DNA of 41,013 bases. Source: Salipiger mucosus DSM 16094. GTDB taxonomy: Bacteria; Pseudomonadota; Alphaproteobacteria; Rhodobacterales; Rhodobacteraceae. Within the stretch, counting starts at the first letter, position 1, and each line of letters begins with the position of its first letter. Under the pieces are notes generated by a model. The model was not told the DNA's origin. It made no database searches and was given only the letters and a program-made list of their open reading frames with translations. The translations under genes were made by a program, and so were the position numbers. Below, piece by piece: positions 16,146 to 26,321 of this stretch. Location of the stretch: NCBI RefSeq assembly GCF_000442255.1, contig NZ_KE557285.1, positions 124,079-165,091 on the forward strand. Direction: 5' to 3'.

Positions 16146-16631
16146 ATGATCCACGCCGACGCCACGCCCCGCCGACACCGCCCCCGCGACACCGAGCTGG
16201 TGCCCCGCGCTCTGGTCCGCGCCGTGGGCGCGCTGGTGCTGTCGGTGCTGGCGCTGGTGACGCTCTACCGGCTGACCGACCGCCCGGTGATCGCGGCCCC
16301 GCCGCAGGGCGACATCGCCGTCGAGCGCAGCGTGATCCTCTCGGGCGACCTCTCGGGCGCAGCCAGCGTCACGGCCCCCGATGGCCGGCCGATCGCCGAG
16401 CTCGGCCCCGAGGAAGGCGGCTTCGTCTCGGGCGTCTGGCGGGTCATCCGCCGCGAACGCATCAACCACCGCGTCCCGCTCGACGGGCCGGTCACGCTGC
16501 TCGGGCACCGCTCGGGCCGCGTCTCGATCCACGACCCCGCGACGGGGTGGAGCGCCGACCTCATGGGGTTCGGCGCGGACAACGCCAGGGCCTTCGCACG
16601 GCTCCTGGCCCAACCGGAAGGAGGCCAATGA
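16146..16631 (+). CDS. puhC: Photosynthetic complex assembly protein PuhC
   Basis: This 161-aa protein has one N-terminal membrane anchor (about residues 24-43) and a predicted periplasmic domain (LSGDLSGAASVTAPDGRPIA, GFVSGVWRVI). PuhC supports RC-LH1 organisation in Rhodobacter. Its size and position right after puhB match. AGGAAGG precedes the start. Its stop overlaps the next gene, inside the ATGATG at 16628-16633. Confidence 0.92.
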   Translation: MIHADATPRRHRPRDTELVPRALVRAVGALVLSVLALVTLYRLTDRPVIAAPPQGDIAVERSVILSGDLSGAASVTAPDGRPIAELGPEEGGFVSGVWRVIRRERINHRVPLDGPVTLLGHRSGRVSIHDPATGWSADLMGFGADNARAFARLLAQPEGGQ

Positions 16632-16927
16632 TGGGATGGCTTACCAAGGAAATCGAACACGCGCCCTGCACGGTGGAGGTCAGTCACTGCTTCGAGAGCC
16701 TGCACGCGCACGTGCGCTTCGACAACGGCGCGACCGTGAACCCCGGTGACGAGGTGCGCGTCCAGGGCCCCGAGATCATGGCGCCCTTCGGCGAGATCGT
16801 GCGCGAGGCGCGGCAGGCGACGATCGTGCGCGCCTCGAAGCTGGAACAGCTCTGGACCCGCCTGACCGGCGACGTCGAGGTCATGGAGCTCTGCGAATTC
16901 TCGTTCTCCGAGGAGGCCACGCTGTGA
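16631..16927 (+). CDS. bciE: Cyclase auxiliary subunit BciE
   Basis: This 98-aa soluble protein (MGWLTKEIEHAPCTVEVSHC and on) sits between puhC and acsF. In alphaproteobacteria a protein of this size at this exact place, BciE, is required for activity of the oxygen-dependent AcsF cyclase; I identify it from position, length and the overlapping start of acsF. Two ATGs are adjacent (16628 and 16631). I chose 16631 because AAGGAGG lies 6 nt before it and only 3 nt before the other. It ends ELCEFSFSEEATL, its stop overlapping the acsF GTG. It is acidic overall, has two Cys near the ends and no membrane segment. Confidence 0.82.
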   Translation: MGWLTKEIEHAPCTVEVSHCFESLHAHVRFDNGATVNPGDEVRVQGPEIMAPFGEIVREARQATIVRASKLEQLWTRLTGDVEVMELCEFSFSEEATL

Positions 16928-18057
16928 ACGCCCATACCCTACCCCCGACCCACACCGCCGACGCCACCACCGCCGAGGAGGGTCTCGCCATCCAGGAGGC
17001 GCAGGCGAAGATGGACAGCGCGGCGGCCACCGCCGTCGCCATGCAGAACACGCTGCTCACGCCGCGGTTCTACACCACCGATTTCGACGAACTGGACGCG
17101 ATCGACGTGACCCCCGTGCGCGCCGACTGGGACGCGCTCATCGCCGAGATGGTCGCGGACCCCAACAAGGGGCACTTCCGCAAGAACGAGGACTGGGACC
17201 AGGTCGACTGGGAGAACATGGAGCCGGAGCTGCGCAAGGAGTTCATCGACTTCCTGATCTCCTCCTGCACGGCCGAGTTCTCGGGCTGCGTGCTCTACAA
17301 GGAGATGAAGCGGCGCGGGGCCAACCCCGACGTGACGCAGCTCTTCCAGCTCATGGCGCGGGACGAGGCACGCCACGCGGGCTTCATCAACGACGCCCTG
17401 CGTGAGGCGGGCGTTGCGGTGAACCTCGGGTTTCTCACGAATTCCAAGAAATACACCTACTTCCGGCCGAAGTTCATCTACTACGCCACCTATCTGTCGG
17501 AAAAGATCGGCTACGCCCGCTACATCACGATCTTCCGCCACCTCGAGGCGCATCCCGAGCATCGTTTCCACCCGATCTTCAAGTGGTTCCAGGAGTGGTG
17601 CAACGACGAGTTCCGCCACGGCGAGGCCTTCGCGCTGCTGATGAAGACCGACCCCAAGCTGACCTCGGGCGTCAACGTGCTCTGGATCAAGTTCTTCCTC
17701 ACGGCGGTCTTCGCCACGATGTACGTGCGCGATCACCAGCGCCCGGCCTTCCACGAGGCACTCGGCGTCGATCCCGACTGGTACGGGCACGAAGTCTTCA
17801 CCAAGACCTCGGCGATCTCGACGCAGGTCTTCCCGATCACGCTCGACATCGACAACCCGCGCTGGACCGCCGGCCTCAAGCGGCTGCAGAAGGCCAATGC
17901 CGATCTCGCGGCGGCGACGGACAAGTCGGGCCTGGGCGCCTTCCTCGGGCGCATGACGGCACGGGCCCGCGCGGCGACGGCCTTTGCCGCGCTCTACATG
18001 ATCCCGGCAAAGAAGCACCGCGTGCCCGAGAGCCCGCGCATGGAGCCGGCCTATTGA
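16924..18057 (+). CDS. acsF: Mg-protoporphyrin IX monomethyl ester oxidative cyclase (aerobic)
   Basis: This 377-aa diiron enzyme forms the isocyclic ring E using O2, giving protochlorophyllide. Ferritin-like iron-binding motifs are visible: EARH at 148-151 (LMARDEARHAGF) and EFRH at 229-232 (CNDEFRHGEAF), with WENMEPELRKEFIDFLISSC upstream. The start is GTG in a GTGA overlap with bciE. No oxygen-independent bchE is present in the window, so pigment synthesis as encoded here needs oxygen. Confidence 0.97.
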   Translation: MNAHTLPPTHTADATTAEEGLAIQEAQAKMDSAAATAVAMQNTLLTPRFYTTDFDELDAIDVTPVRADWDALIAEMVADPNKGHFRKNEDWDQVDWENMEPELRKEFIDFLISSCTAEFSGCVLYKEMKRRGANPDVTQLFQLMARDEARHAGFINDALREAGVAVNLGFLTNSKKYTYFRPKFIYYATYLSEKIGYARYITIFRHLEAHPEHRFHPIFKWFQEWCNDEFRHGEAFALLMKTDPKLTSGVNVLWIKFFLTAVFATMYVRDHQRPAFHEALGVDPDWYGHEVFTKTSAISTQVFPITLDIDNPRWTAGLKRLQKANADLAAATDKSGLGAFLGRMTARARAATAFAALYMIPAKKHRVPESPRMEPAY

Positions 18058-18106
18058 GCCGGCGCCCGCATAGAAGCCCTGGCGCGGCACCGGGGGCGCG
18101 CGGCGC

Positions 18107-18922
18107 ATGACCGCGAGCCCCTGGATTGCCGCGCTCGTCGCCCTGTTCCTCTGGTGGTTCCTCACCGGGGCGATCCTGCTGGCCGTGCGCCACGCCGAGC
18201 GCGCCGGGCGCCGCGCGCCGCTGGCCTGCACGCTGGCGGCGCTGCCGCTGCTGGGCGCAGGGCTCTGGGGCATCCACGCCACGCTGGGCGGCAGCGGACC
18301 CGCGGCGGTCTACGGCGCCTTCCTCGCGGCGCTGGCGATCTGGGCCTGGGTCGAGCTGGCCTTCCTGACCGGCCTCGTGACCGGGCCCAACCTGCGCCCC
18401 TGCCCGCCGCACCTGCCGGAATGGGAGCGCTTCATCCGCGCCTGGGGCACCGTGGCCTACCACGAGATGCTGCTTCTGGCGCTGCTCATCGCGCTCTGGA
18501 CCCACGGACAGGGCACCGCGCCCGCCTTCGGGTTCTGGACCTTTGCCGTGCTCTACGGCGCGCGGGTCTCGGCCAAGCTGAACCTCTATTTCGGCGTGCC
18601 GCACATCAACACCGAGTTCCTGCCCGGCGCGCTGGCGCATCTTGCCAGCCACTTCCGCGTGTCGCGGCTGAACTGGGTCTTCCCGCTCTCGATCACCGCG
18701 CTCACCGGCGCGGGCGCGCTCTGGCTGCACCGCCTCGGGGCCGCCACGACACCGGGCGAGACGACCGGCTACGCGCTGCTTGCCGCGCTCACCGCGCTTG
18801 CCCTGCTCGAGCACTGGCTGATGGTGCTGCCGCTGCCCGACGCGAAACTCTGGCGCTGGATGCTTCCCGCGCCCAAACAGCCGCAAGAGACGGCCCGACC
18901 GGAGGGATCCCATGGATTATGA
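18107..18922 (+). CDS. puhE: PuhE, putative photosynthetic complex assembly membrane protein
   Basis: This 271-aa polytopic membrane protein of the DUF3623 type has about six to seven hydrophobic segments. Marker stretches are [37 protein letters not shown] and [11 protein letters not shown]. In Rhodobacter PuhE modulates bacteriochlorophyll production, and its exact role is unsettled. The puhE-hemA order is conserved in Rhodobacterales. It follows acsF after 49 nt with a weak ribosome site and overlaps hemA by 11 nt. Confidence 0.9.
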   Translation: MTASPWIAALVALFLWWFLTGAILLAVRHAERAGRRAPLACTLAALPLLGAGLWGIHATLGGSGPAAVYGAFLAALAIWAWVELAFLTGLVTGPNLRPCPPHLPEWERFIRAWGTVAYHEMLLLALLIALWTHGQGTAPAFGFWTFAVLYGARVSAKLNLYFGVPHINTEFLPGALAHLASHFRVSRLNWVFPLSITALTGAGALWLHRLGAATTPGETTGYALLAALTALALLEHWLMVLPLPDAKLWRWMLPAPKQPQETARPEGSHGL

Positions 18923-20126
18923 CGCCATGTTCACCGCGCAGCTCGACACGCTGAGGCAGGACGGCAACTACCGCATCTTCGCCGAGCTGGAGCGCCGCTG
19001 CGGCGCCTTCCCCCGCGCCCGGTCCTGCGACGAGGCCGCCCCCGACGAGGTCACCGTCTGGTGCTCGAACGACTACCTCGGGATGGGCCAGCACCCGGTG
19101 GTGCGCGAGGCCATGAAGGAGGCCATCGACCGCTGCGGCGCGGGCGCCGGCGGCACGCGCAACATCTCGGGCACCAACCACCAGCACGTGCAGCTCGAGG
19201 GGGAACTCGCCGACCTGCACGGCAAGGAGGCGGCGCTGCTCTTCACCTCGGGCTACGTGTCGAACTGGGCGGCGCTCTCGACGCTGGGCAGCCGCCTGCC
19301 CGACGCGGTGATCCTGTCGGATGCGCTCAACCACGCCAGCATGATCGAGGGCATCCGCCATTCCCGCGCCCGGAAGGTCATCTGGCGCCACAACGATCCC
19401 GAGGACCTCGACCGCAAGCTCGCGGCCCTGCCCGCCAACGCGCCGCGCATCGTGGCCTTCGAGTCCGTCTACTCGATGGACGGCGACATCTGCCCCATGC
19501 AGGAGATCGTCGAGGTCGCCGAGAAGCACGGCGCGATGACCTACCTCGACGAGGTGCATGCGGTGGGCCTCTACGGCCCGCGCGGCGGCGGCATCTCGGA
19601 GCGCGAGGGACTGGCCGATCGCATCACGCTGATCGAGGGCACGCTGGGCAAGGCCTATGGCTGCATGGGCGGCTACGTCACCGGCTCGGCCCCGCTGTGC
19701 GATTTCATCCGCAGCTTCGCGAGCGGATTCATCTTCACGACGGCGCTGCCGCCGGCGGTGGCCGCGGGGGCGCGCGCCTCGATCCGGCACCTGAAGCAGA
19801 GCGACACCGAGCGCTTGCGCCAGCGGCGGCAGGTGGCCCGCCTGCGCGCCGCGCTGGACGCGCGCGGCATCCCGCACATGGACAATCCCAGCCACATCAT
19901 CCCGGTGATGATCAAGGATCCGGTGAAATGCCGGATGCTGGCGGACATCCTGATGAACGACTGGGGCATCTACGTGCAGCCGATCAACTTCCCCACGGTG
20001 CCCAAGGGCACCGAGCGGCTGCGCTTCACGCCCTCGCCCCTGCACGAGGACGCCGACATCGACCACCTGGTCGAGGCGCTGTCCGTGCTCTGGAAGCAAT
20101 GCGCCATCGCCCATGCGGTGGCGTGA
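18912..20126 (+). CDS. hemA: 5-aminolevulinate synthase
   Basis: This 404-aa PLP enzyme condenses glycine with succinyl-CoA, the entry to tetrapyrroles in alphaproteobacteria (Shemin pathway). Conserved parts are [10 protein letters not shown] (53-62), [13 protein letters not shown] (76-88), [10 protein letters not shown] (213-222) and the PLP lysine Lys247 in EGTLGKAYG. The ATG lies in the puhE end, after GGAGGGATCCC. Being in the PGC operon links precursor supply to pigment demand; a second ALAS elsewhere in the genome is possible but not visible. Confidence 0.97.
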   Translation: MDYDAMFTAQLDTLRQDGNYRIFAELERRCGAFPRARSCDEAAPDEVTVWCSNDYLGMGQHPVVREAMKEAIDRCGAGAGGTRNISGTNHQHVQLEGELADLHGKEAALLFTSGYVSNWAALSTLGSRLPDAVILSDALNHASMIEGIRHSRARKVIWRHNDPEDLDRKLAALPANAPRIVAFESVYSMDGDICPMQEIVEVAEKHGAMTYLDEVHAVGLYGPRGGGISEREGLADRITLIEGTLGKAYGCMGGYVTGSAPLCDFIRSFASGFIFTTALPPAVAAGARASIRHLKQSDTERLRQRRQVARLRAALDARGIPHMDNPSHIIPVMIKDPVKCRMLADILMNDWGIYVQPINFPTVPKGTERLRFTPSPLHEDADIDHLVEALSVLWKQCAIAHAVA

Positions 20127-20208
20127 TCGCGGGCTGACCGCGATCCTTGACCGGGGACCGCGCCGCGCGCGGCGCCCGGCCGCGACCACGCGAAAAATGG
20201 AGAGCACC

Positions 20209-20652
20209 ATGAAATTACCGATATCCGGCCTTTCCGGGCTGGGCCTGTGCCTGCTGGCGTCCGCGGCGCTGGCGCAGGACGCGGGCGATCCCGACGCCGG
20301 CGAGCGCGACTTCCGGCAGTGCCGGTCCTGCCACTCGATCCTGGGCCCCGACGGCGAGGCGATCGTCAAGGGCGGCCAGGTGGGCCCCAATCTTTACGGA
20401 GTCGACGGCCGACAGGCCGGCACGGTCGAGGGCTTCAACTATTCCGATGACATGGTCGCCGCGGGCGAACAGGGACTCATGTGGAACCTCGAGGACTTCA
20501 CCCCCTACGTGCAGGGCCCGAGCGGCTTCCTGCAGGACTACACCGGCGACGGCTCGGCGCGAGGCAAGATGACCTTCCGCCTGCGCAACGCCGAGCAGGC
20601 GCCGGACATCTGGGCCTATCTCGTCTCGGTCGGGCCCGACGGCGGCAGCTGA
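20209..20652 (+). CDS. cycA: Cytochrome c2
   Basis: This 147-aa periplasmic monoheme cytochrome has a Sec signal peptide, residues 1-22 or 23, cleaved near SAALAQ. The heme site CRSCH is at 38-42 and the axial Met is probably Met121 (GKMTF). GPNLYGVDGRQAGT and the insertions are those of long-type cytochrome c2, which shuttles electrons from the bc1 complex to the reaction centre. ATG 20209 was chosen for the signal peptide and the GGAGAG 4 nt upstream. It is the last gene of the rightward operon, 82 nt after hemA, and is followed by a strong hairpin. Confidence 0.93.
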   Translation: MKLPISGLSGLGLCLLASAALAQDAGDPDAGERDFRQCRSCHSILGPDGEAIVKGGQVGPNLYGVDGRQAGTVEGFNYSDDMVAAGEQGLMWNLEDFTPYVQGPSGFLQDYTGDGSARGKMTFRLRNAEQAPDIWAYLVSVGPDGGS

Positions 20653-20674
20653 CCGGACGCACCGCCGCGCAACT

Positions 20675-20707
20675 GCAAGGGGCCGCGCCCGGGCGCGGCC
20701 CCCTTGC
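20675..20707. terminator. Strong hairpin between convergent cycA and dxs
   Basis: The arms GCAAGGGGCCGCGCCC and GGGCGCGGCCCCCTTGC (16 and 17 nt) form an almost perfect stem with a single bulged C. It lies 23 nt after cycA and 31 nt beyond the dxs stop. It has no long U-tract but fits a bidirectional GC-rich terminator. Confidence 0.75.
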
Positions 20708-20737
20708 CGTCCGATCCCGGGAGGGAAGTGCGGCGGC

Positions 20738-22663
20738 TCAGCGCGCCAGGGGGATCGGGACGACCGTTTGCGTGTCGGCGATGCCGAGCGCCCCGCGCGC
20801 GGTGGCGGCGATGTCGGCGGCGGTCAGGCCCGCGTCGGCATACATCTCGGCCGGCGAGGCCTGCTGGATGAAGCGGTCCGGCAGGCACATGGTGCGCAGC
20901 GCCAGCCCCCGGTCGAAGGCCCCGCCCCGCGCCAGCGCGTGCATCACAACCGAGCCGAAGCCGCCCTCGGCCCCCTGCTCGACCGTGACCAGCGCCCGGT
21001 GCCGCCGCGCCAGCCGCAGAACCAGCCCGGTGTCCAGCGGCTTGGCGAAACGCGCATCCGCGACAGTGACCGAGAGCCCCTCGTCTTCCAGCGCCTTGGC
21101 CGCGGCAAGGCACTCGGCCAGCTGCGCGCCAAAGGACAGGAGCGCCACGTCCTCGCCCTCCTGCAGCACGCGGCCGCGGCCGATCTGCAGCACCTCGCCG
21201 CGCTCGGGCAGCGCGACACCGGTCCCGGCCCCGCGCGGGTAGCGGAACGCGATGGGCCCCGCGTCATGCGCGGCGGCGGTCGCGACCATGTGCGTGAGTT
21301 CGGCCTCGTCTGCGGCCGCCATGACGGTGAAGCCCGGCAGGCAGGTCAGGTAGGCCACGTCGTAGGCGCCCGCGTGGGTCACGCCGTCGGCGCCCACCAG
21401 CCCGGCGCGATCGATGGCGAAGCGCACCGGCAGGCCCTGGATCGCCACGTCATGCACCACCTGGTCGAAACCGCGCTGCAGGAAGGTCGAATAGATCGCG
21501 CAGAAGGGCTTGAGCCCGCTGGCCGCCATGCCGGCGGCGAAGGTCACGCCATGCTGCTCGGCGATACCCACGTCGAAGACCCGCGCGGGGAACCGCTCGG
21601 CCATGACGCTGACGCCGGTGCCCGCGGGCATGGCCGCCGTCACCGCCACGATGTCGGGATCGCGCGCGGCCTCCTCGGTCAGCGCCTTGCCGAAGACCGA
21701 GGTGTAGCTCGGCGGCCCGCCCGCCTTCTTGGCCTGCGCGCCGGTCGTCACGTCGAAGGTCGACACGCCGTGGTACTTGTCGGCGCTCTTCTCGGCCGGG
21801 GCATAGCCCTTGCCCTTGACCGTGCAGCAGTGGATCAGCACCGGCCCCGTCGCCCGCGCCCGCGCCGCGCGCAGCACCGGCAGGAGCTGGCCCATGTCGT
21901 GCCCGTCGATCGGCCCCACGTAGTCAAAGCCCAGTTCCTCGAAGAGCGTGCCCGCGCCGGGCATCCCCCGGACCAGCTGCCGCGCCCGCCGCGCGCCCTC
22001 GCGCATCGGTGCGGGCATGGCGGACTCGGCGGCCTCGGCCAGCCGCGCGAAGGGCGCCTGCCGGTAGAGCCGTCCGAGGTAGGCCGACATGGCGCCCACG
22101 GGCGGCGCGATGCTCATCTCGTTGTCGTTGAGGATCACGAAGAGCCGCCGCCCCTCGGCGCCCGCGTTGTTGAGCGCCTCGTAGGCCATGCCCGCGCTGA
22201 TCGCGCCGTCGCCGATCACCGCGATGGCATCGCCCGTGGCCTGCCCCATGTCGCGGCCCACGGCAAAGCCCAGAGCCGCGCTGATCGAAGTCGAGGAATG
22301 TGCCGCACCGAAGGGGTCGAAGGCGCTTTCCGCGCGCTTGGTGAAGCCGGAGAGTCCGCCTTTCTTGCGCAGCGTGCGCATCCGGTCGCGCCGCCCGGTG
22401 AGGATCTTGTGCGGGTAGCACTGGTGGCCCACGTCCCAGATCAGCTTGTCCATAGGCGTGTTGAAGACCGCGTGCAGCGCGACGGTCAGCTCGACCACCC
22501 CCAGCGAGGAGCCCAGGTGCCCGCCGGTCTCGGAGACGACCGAGATCAGCTCGGAGCGCAGTTCGCGCGCCAGCGCGGCAAGCTCGCGATCGCCGAGGCG
22601 CCGAAGGTCGGCGGGTCCGGCGATCCGGTCAAGAAACGGCGTGTCGGTACGGGTCTGTGTCAT
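20738..22663 (-). CDS. dxs: 1-deoxy-D-xylulose-5-phosphate synthase
   Basis: This 641-aa thiamine diphosphate enzyme condenses pyruvate and glyceraldehyde 3-phosphate, the first MEP-pathway step feeding carotenoids and the bacteriochlorophyll tail. The TPP/Mg motif [18 protein letters not shown] is at 151-168, the catalytic Glu368 is in GIAEQHG, and [11 protein letters not shown] lies near the N-terminus. GGAAGGGGGC precedes the ATG. It is the last gene of the leftward superoperon, 100 nt after pufC and behind a 12-bp hairpin. Confidence 0.97.
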   Translation of the reverse strand: MTQTRTDTPFLDRIAGPADLRRLGDRELAALARELRSELISVVSETGGHLGSSLGVVELTVALHAVFNTPMDKLIWDVGHQCYPHKILTGRRDRMRTLRKKGGLSGFTKRAESAFDPFGAAHSSTSISAALGFAVGRDMGQATGDAIAVIGDGAISAGMAYEALNNAGAEGRRLFVILNDNEMSIAPPVGAMSAYLGRLYRQAPFARLAEAAESAMPAPMREGARRARQLVRGMPGAGTLFEELGFDYVGPIDGHDMGQLLPVLRAARARATGPVLIHCCTVKGKGYAPAEKSADKYHGVSTFDVTTGAQAKKAGGPPSYTSVFGKALTEEAARDPDIVAVTAAMPAGTGVSVMAERFPARVFDVGIAEQHGVTFAAGMAASGLKPFCAIYSTFLQRGFDQVVHDVAIQGLPVRFAIDRAGLVGADGVTHAGAYDVAYLTCLPGFTVMAAADEAELTHMVATAAAHDAGPIAFRYPRGAGTGVALPERGEVLQIGRGRVLQEGEDVALLSFGAQLAECLAAAKALEDEGLSVTVADARFAKPLDTGLVLRLARRHRALVTVEQGAEGGFGSVVMHALARGGAFDRGLALRTMCLPDRFIQQASPAEMYADAGLTAADIAATARGALGIADTQTVVPIPLAR

Positions 22664-22729
22664 CGCTGCCCCCTTCCGGCTGGCTCTGGCGCCGCCCGCG
22701 ACGGGGATGGCCGCGGCAGGCGCGATGCG

Positions 22730-22757
22730 CGGCCGGGCGCGGTGGCGCGCCCGGCCG
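22730..22757 (-). terminator. 12-bp hairpin after pufC, before dxs
   Basis: CGGCCGGGCGCG-GTGG-CGCGCCCGGCCG is a perfect 12-bp stem with a 4-nt loop, starting 6 nt beyond the pufC stop. It lacks a U-tract. It probably protects the puf mRNA 3' end or partly terminates before dxs. Confidence 0.7.
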
Positions 22758-22763
22758 GTTGGC

Positions 22764-23900
22764 TCACTGCGAGAGCGCGTCTTCGCCGCTGCCGTAGTCG
22801 GGCGTGCCGGTCGTGGCCAGTTCCGGCCAGTCGCCGATCACGTTGGTGCCCTGCAGCGGCTGCTGGTAGCCCTTGTGGCAGGTGCGGCAGCCGACCTTGG
22901 GCATGTCCGCGTGCTGAGGGCCCAGGCGCTCCGGCGGGAGCTGGTCCTTGAGCGGCAGCAGGTGGTCGTTGTTGATCTCGCGCACCATCTGGATGCCGAG
23001 GCTCTCGGTGCTCCACTGCGGCGTCACCTGCGCCCCGTCGTAGAAAGCGCGGGTGTTGTGGCAGAAGGTGCAGTTCACCCCCAGCGAGTTGGCGACGTAG
23101 TTCATCAGCCCGTAGGTGCGCTCGGCCTTCTGGATCGAGGCATAGCCGTCCTGTCCCGGCACACCGGCGACCCGGCTGTCGAGATCGTGCACGCCGATCA
23201 CCTGGTCATCGAGCAGGTAGGCCTCGAGCGCATCGGACGGCAGCGAGGTGTAGCTGCTGAGCGGCGTCACGCGGTTCTGCACCGCCGCCCAGCCCTCGGC
23301 CGCCTGCACGGTGGGCGTGTTGATGAACCAGATGTCGCTGGGCACGTTCTGGCCCCGGTGGCAGGTGTAACAGGTCACGCCGACCTGCTTGTTGGCGTTG
23401 ACGTGCCCGTCCCAGCCCTCGTTGATGCTCTGCGTCATCTGCAGCATCCGCCGCGCGACAACCTTGGTGTAGAGCGCATCCTCGCCGTAGGTCTCGGGGC
23501 CGCCGTCGCCGTGGCAGTAGGCGCAGCCCTGCTCGGGCGCCACCCAGCGCGTCATGGCCCCCATGACCCGGTTGAAGTTGGCATCCGTCAGCCCGCCCAG
23601 CACCTGGACGTTCTGATAGATGTCACCGGCCAGCTCCTCGCCCTCCTCGGGCGGATAGGGCGGATCGGGAAAGATCGCCTCGATGGTGGGATCGGGGGTG
23701 GCGAGATCGGCCTCGAACTCGGTCACCATCATGCCGGTGCCGCGCGGGCCGGTCTGCAGGCTGTCGGTGGCCCAGGGCTGGCCCAGCGCGACCAGCGCCG
23801 TCGCCGCCACCACCGCCACGCCCACCACCCCGAAGAGGATCGCCGGACGTTCGACATCCACCGGGTTCTCGCGGTTCCATTTGCCAAACCAGTCGAACAT
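22764..23900 (-). CDS. pufC: Reaction-centre tetraheme cytochrome c subunit
   Basis: This 378-aa periplasmic electron donor to the special pair has four CXXCH heme sites: C126-H130 (CAYCH), C177-H181 (CYTCH), C277-H281 (CTFCH) and C338-H342 (CRTCH). The N-terminus has a hydrophobic segment (about 20-40) and no lipobox Cys, so it is probably anchored by an uncleaved helix rather than a lipid. It takes the place of pufX of Rhodobacter sphaeroides. It starts 3 nt after the pufM stop, with GGGGGA as ribosome site. Confidence 0.97.
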   Translation of the reverse strand: MFDWFGKWNRENPVDVERPAILFGVVGVAVVAATALVALGQPWATDSLQTGPRGTGMMVTEFEADLATPDPTIEAIFPDPPYPPEEGEELAGDIYQNVQVLGGLTDANFNRVMGAMTRWVAPEQGCAYCHGDGGPETYGEDALYTKVVARRMLQMTQSINEGWDGHVNANKQVGVTCYTCHRGQNVPSDIWFINTPTVQAAEGWAAVQNRVTPLSSYTSLPSDALEAYLLDDQVIGVHDLDSRVAGVPGQDGYASIQKAERTYGLMNYVANSLGVNCTFCHNTRAFYDGAQVTPQWSTESLGIQMVREINNDHLLPLKDQLPPERLGPQHADMPKVGCRTCHKGYQQPLQGTNVIGDWPELATTGTPDYGSGEDALSQ

Positions 23901-23903
23901 CGC

Positions 23904-24890
23904 TCAGTCCCCCTGTCCGATGAAGGCCTCGTAGGAGCCGTAGCTCTCGTAGCCGTAGGAGCCGTCGTACATCGGCGCGAAGTTGTGGTCCTGCGCCCAG
24001 ATGAACCAGTTGTCGACGACCGTGCCGGTCAGCAGGATGCCGATCCCGCCGGTGATCGGCGTGAGGACCGCGAACCACCAGGCCCAGCGGTGGATGCCCT
24101 CCATCGTGGCGTTGAAGCCCATGGTCCAGCGCCAGAAGAGCGCCGCCCGCTCCGAGGCGGTGCCCCGGTCGACGATCTGCTCGAGCTCGCGGTCTCCGCC
24201 GAAGCGGCTGACGGCCAGAATCGTCGCCCCGTGCATCGCGAAGAGCAGGCAGGAGCCGTAGAGGAAAACGATCGAGAGGCAGTGGAACGGGTTGTAGTAG
24301 AGGTTGCCGTAGCGGATCGAGAATGCCGTGGTCCAATCGAGGTGCGGGAAGATGCCGTAGGGCACCGCCTCGGACCACGAGCCCATCAGGATCGGCCGGA
24401 AGAGCCCCAGCACCAGGAAGAGCCAGATCGCCGAGCCGAAGGCCCAGAAGACGTGCTTGCCCATCCGGTGCTCCTGCGCGAGCAGGTAGGTCCGCGCCCA
24501 CCAGCTCATGACACTGACCAGCAGAAGGAACGAGGCGATGATGTACCACCCCCCGTCCTGAAGCGGCGGGATGGTCAGCCCGTACTCGGGGCTGGGCGGT
24601 TCGAGCGCGAGCCAGAAGCCCTGCCGCAGGAACTCGGCGATGTTCCAGTCCACCTGCGCCAGCATGTTGAGCCCGATGATGTTGAGGCACAGGATGAAGG
24701 TCGCCACCGACACCATGCCCGTCCAGCCCAGGTAGATCGGCCCGAGCTGCGCGTTGCCGAGCCATCCGATCAGCCGGCTGAAGCCGGGCTGGAAGATGCG
24801 TTCCTCGGTGAGGGTGCCGTGGTCGTCCATGCCCGTCTCCGGGGCTCCCTGGACCTGCACCTGCGTGAAGATGTTGAGATATTCGGCCAT
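23904..24890 (-). CDS. pufM: Photosynthetic reaction centre M subunit
   Basis: This 328-aa protein has five membrane helices. The bacteriochlorophyll and iron ligands fall one residue after canonical numbering: His183, His203, His220 and His267. [14 protein letters not shown] is the Fe/QA region. The C-terminus carries a Tyr/Gly-rich tail ([15 protein letters not shown]), longer than in species without a cytochrome subunit. With PufL it forms the core that carries out charge separation. It starts 14 nt after the pufL stop with GGGGGA. Confidence 0.98.
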   Translation of the reverse strand: MAEYLNIFTQVQVQGAPETGMDDHGTLTEERIFQPGFSRLIGWLGNAQLGPIYLGWTGMVSVATFILCLNIIGLNMLAQVDWNIAEFLRQGFWLALEPPSPEYGLTIPPLQDGGWYIIASFLLLVSVMSWWARTYLLAQEHRMGKHVFWAFGSAIWLFLVLGLFRPILMGSWSEAVPYGIFPHLDWTTAFSIRYGNLYYNPFHCLSIVFLYGSCLLFAMHGATILAVSRFGGDRELEQIVDRGTASERAALFWRWTMGFNATMEGIHRWAWWFAVLTPITGGIGILLTGTVVDNWFIWAQDHNFAPMYDGSYGYESYGSYEAFIGQGD

Positions 24891-24904
24891 CGGTCAGTCC
24901 CCCT

Positions 24905-25729
24905 TCACGGCCAGATCGGCAGGTCGAGCCACCAGTTCCACCACTCGGGCCAGCCCTTGGTCCAGACGGGGCCCGAGATGATGATGCAGACGGCGGAAAA
25001 GAACACGGCGTTGATCGCGAGCAGGAAGCCCAGCCGGTGGATGCCCAGCGTGCCGATCGAGTAGCCGATGAAGTCGCGGAAGAAGGTGTCCTCGTGGTCG
25101 GGCGTCTTCATCGCCTCCCCCTTCTCGGGGTTGGCCGCGCTCAGGATCAGCCCGCCGTGAAGCGCCAGCGCGAGGCAGGTCGCGAAGAACAGCGAGACCG
25201 CCAGCATGTGCGCCGGGTTGTAGTGGAAGTGCAGGTAGGCGTAGCCGGTGTTGCTGACCCAGTCGAGGTGGCTGAAGATCCCGTAGGGAAAGCCGTAGCC
25301 CCAGGCCCCCATCAGCAGCGGCCGGAAGATGACCAGCGTGACATAGGCCAGGATCGCGAAGCCGAAGGCGAAGGGCACGTGGTAGCCGATCCCCAGCTTG
25401 CGGCAGATCTCGACCTCACGCAGGGCCCAGCTGATGAAGGCGCCGGTGGCGCAGATCGTGATGACCTGCCAGAGCCCGCCCTCCATCAACGGTGCCGCGC
25501 CAAGGCCGTAGGACAGGTCCGGCGGCGCGATGTTGATGAGCCAGGGGTTCCAGGTCCCCTGGTGTGCCGCGCCCCACAGGATGAGGATCGTGCCCAGCGC
25601 GGCGAAGAAGATCGTCGTGACCCCGAAGAATCCGACGTAGAAGGGCCCGACCCAGAAGTCGAAGAGATCGCCGCCGATCAGCGTTCCTCCGCGGACCCGG
25701 TATTTTCGTTCGAAACTGAGTAGCGCCAT
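24905..25729 (-). CDS. pufL: Photosynthetic reaction centre L subunit
   Basis: This 274-aa protein has five membrane helices. His154, His174, His191 and His231 match canonical L ligands 153/173/190/230 plus the initiator Met. Glu213 matches the Glu212 that delivers protons to QB. The start [20 protein letters not shown] is typical; the frame stays open upstream to 25888 but reads through the pufA-pufL hairpin region and is not coding there. Confidence 0.98.
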   Translation of the reverse strand: MALLSFERKYRVRGGTLIGGDLFDFWVGPFYVGFFGVTTIFFAALGTILILWGAAHQGTWNPWLINIAPPDLSYGLGAAPLMEGGLWQVITICATGAFISWALREVEICRKLGIGYHVPFAFGFAILAYVTLVIFRPLLMGAWGYGFPYGIFSHLDWVSNTGYAYLHFHYNPAHMLAVSLFFATCLALALHGGLILSAANPEKGEAMKTPDHEDTFFRDFIGYSIGTLGIHRLGFLLAINAVFFSAVCIIISGPVWTKGWPEWWNWWLDLPIWP

Positions 25730-25801
25730 GGTTCCAGCCTCCCGGCCGGTCGGCGGCGGGGCATGGGCCCGGCCGGCCGGCGTGTGATCGTCATGGTGGC
25801 C

Positions 25802-25823
25802 GCGGGCGGGCGGACCCGCCCGC
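25802..25823 (-). ncRNA. pufA-pufL intercistronic hairpin (mRNA stability element)
   Basis: GCGGGCGGG-CGGA-CCCGCCCGC is a perfect 9-bp stem, 31 nt after the pufA stop in a 124-nt gap. A further CCGGCCGG inverted repeat (25742-25780) lies nearer pufL. In Rhodobacter, hairpins here protect the pufBA mRNA so that antenna proteins outnumber L and M; the same role is inferred. Confidence 0.7.
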
Positions 25824-25853
25824 AGCGATGGTGTCAGAGCACGGGGCCCCGGA

Positions 25854-26021
25854 TCACTCGTCCGCCATCGCACGCGATTGGGCGGCATTCTCGAACCAGT
25901 TCACGCCGTTGGACAGAACCACCAGGTGGATCATCACGGCCAGAAGGAAGAGAAAGACGCCCTGCGCGACGAAGACGCGACGCGGATCGAAGATGAGCCA
26001 GATCTTGTAGAACTTGGACAT
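25854..26021 (-). CDS. pufA: LH1 alpha polypeptide
   Basis: This 55-aa single-helix antenna protein begins [20 protein letters not shown] and has His32 ([10 protein letters not shown]) as the bacteriochlorophyll B875 ligand. The stop is at 25854-25856. The ribosome site GAGGAAGGA is 5 nt before the ATG. It was read directly from the minus strand since it is too short for ordinary gene calls. It pairs with PufB, 13 nt upstream, to build the LH1 ring. Confidence 0.97.
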   Translation of the reverse strand: MSKFYKIWLIFDPRRVFVAQGVFLFLLAVMIHLVVLSNGVNWFENAAQSRAMADE

Positions 26022-26034
26022 GTGCGATCCTTCC

Positions 26035-26184
26035 TCAGAACCAGGGAGCCCAGATGTAGGTCGCGAGATGCGCGACCACTGCCACCGCCACGAACAGCCA
26101 GAGGCCGCTCATGTAGACGGAGTGCAGCTCCTGGGCCTGCTCGTCGGTGAGACCTGTGAAGGACAGGTCGGTATTATCAGCCAT
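26035..26184 (-). CDS. pufB: LH1 beta polypeptide
   Basis: This 49-aa antenna protein begins [20 protein letters not shown]. His21 and His39 are the conserved histidines, His39 being the bacteriochlorophyll ligand, and the end TYIWAPWF is typical of LH1 beta. The very strong ribosome site GGAGGAAAG precedes the ATG, suiting high output. The 137-nt gap upstream to pufQ contains short GC inverted repeats, for example GCCCCGCGGGGC, but no gene. Confidence 0.97.
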   Translation of the reverse strand: MADNTDLSFTGLTDEQAQELHSVYMSGLWLFVAVAVVAHLATYIWAPWF

Positions 26185-26321
26185 GAACTTTCCTCCGGAA
26201 CGTTACGCTGACGCCGCGTGCCCCGCGGCCGGGTCCGTCGGGTCCGCTCGCACGGGCCCTCGGGCATCCGCCTGCCCTTTCGGGCTAGGCAGCCGGTATC
26301 CCGGTGCTGGCCCCGCGGGGC

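Noticed and set aside
22664-23903. pufX-like gene next to pufM
   Set aside because: The gene after pufM is clearly tetraheme pufC; no small pufX frame is visible.
26185-26321. Small gene between pufQ and pufB
   Set aside because: No minus-strand frame with a start, ribosome site and plausible protein; only short inverted repeats as expected of an mRNA processing region.
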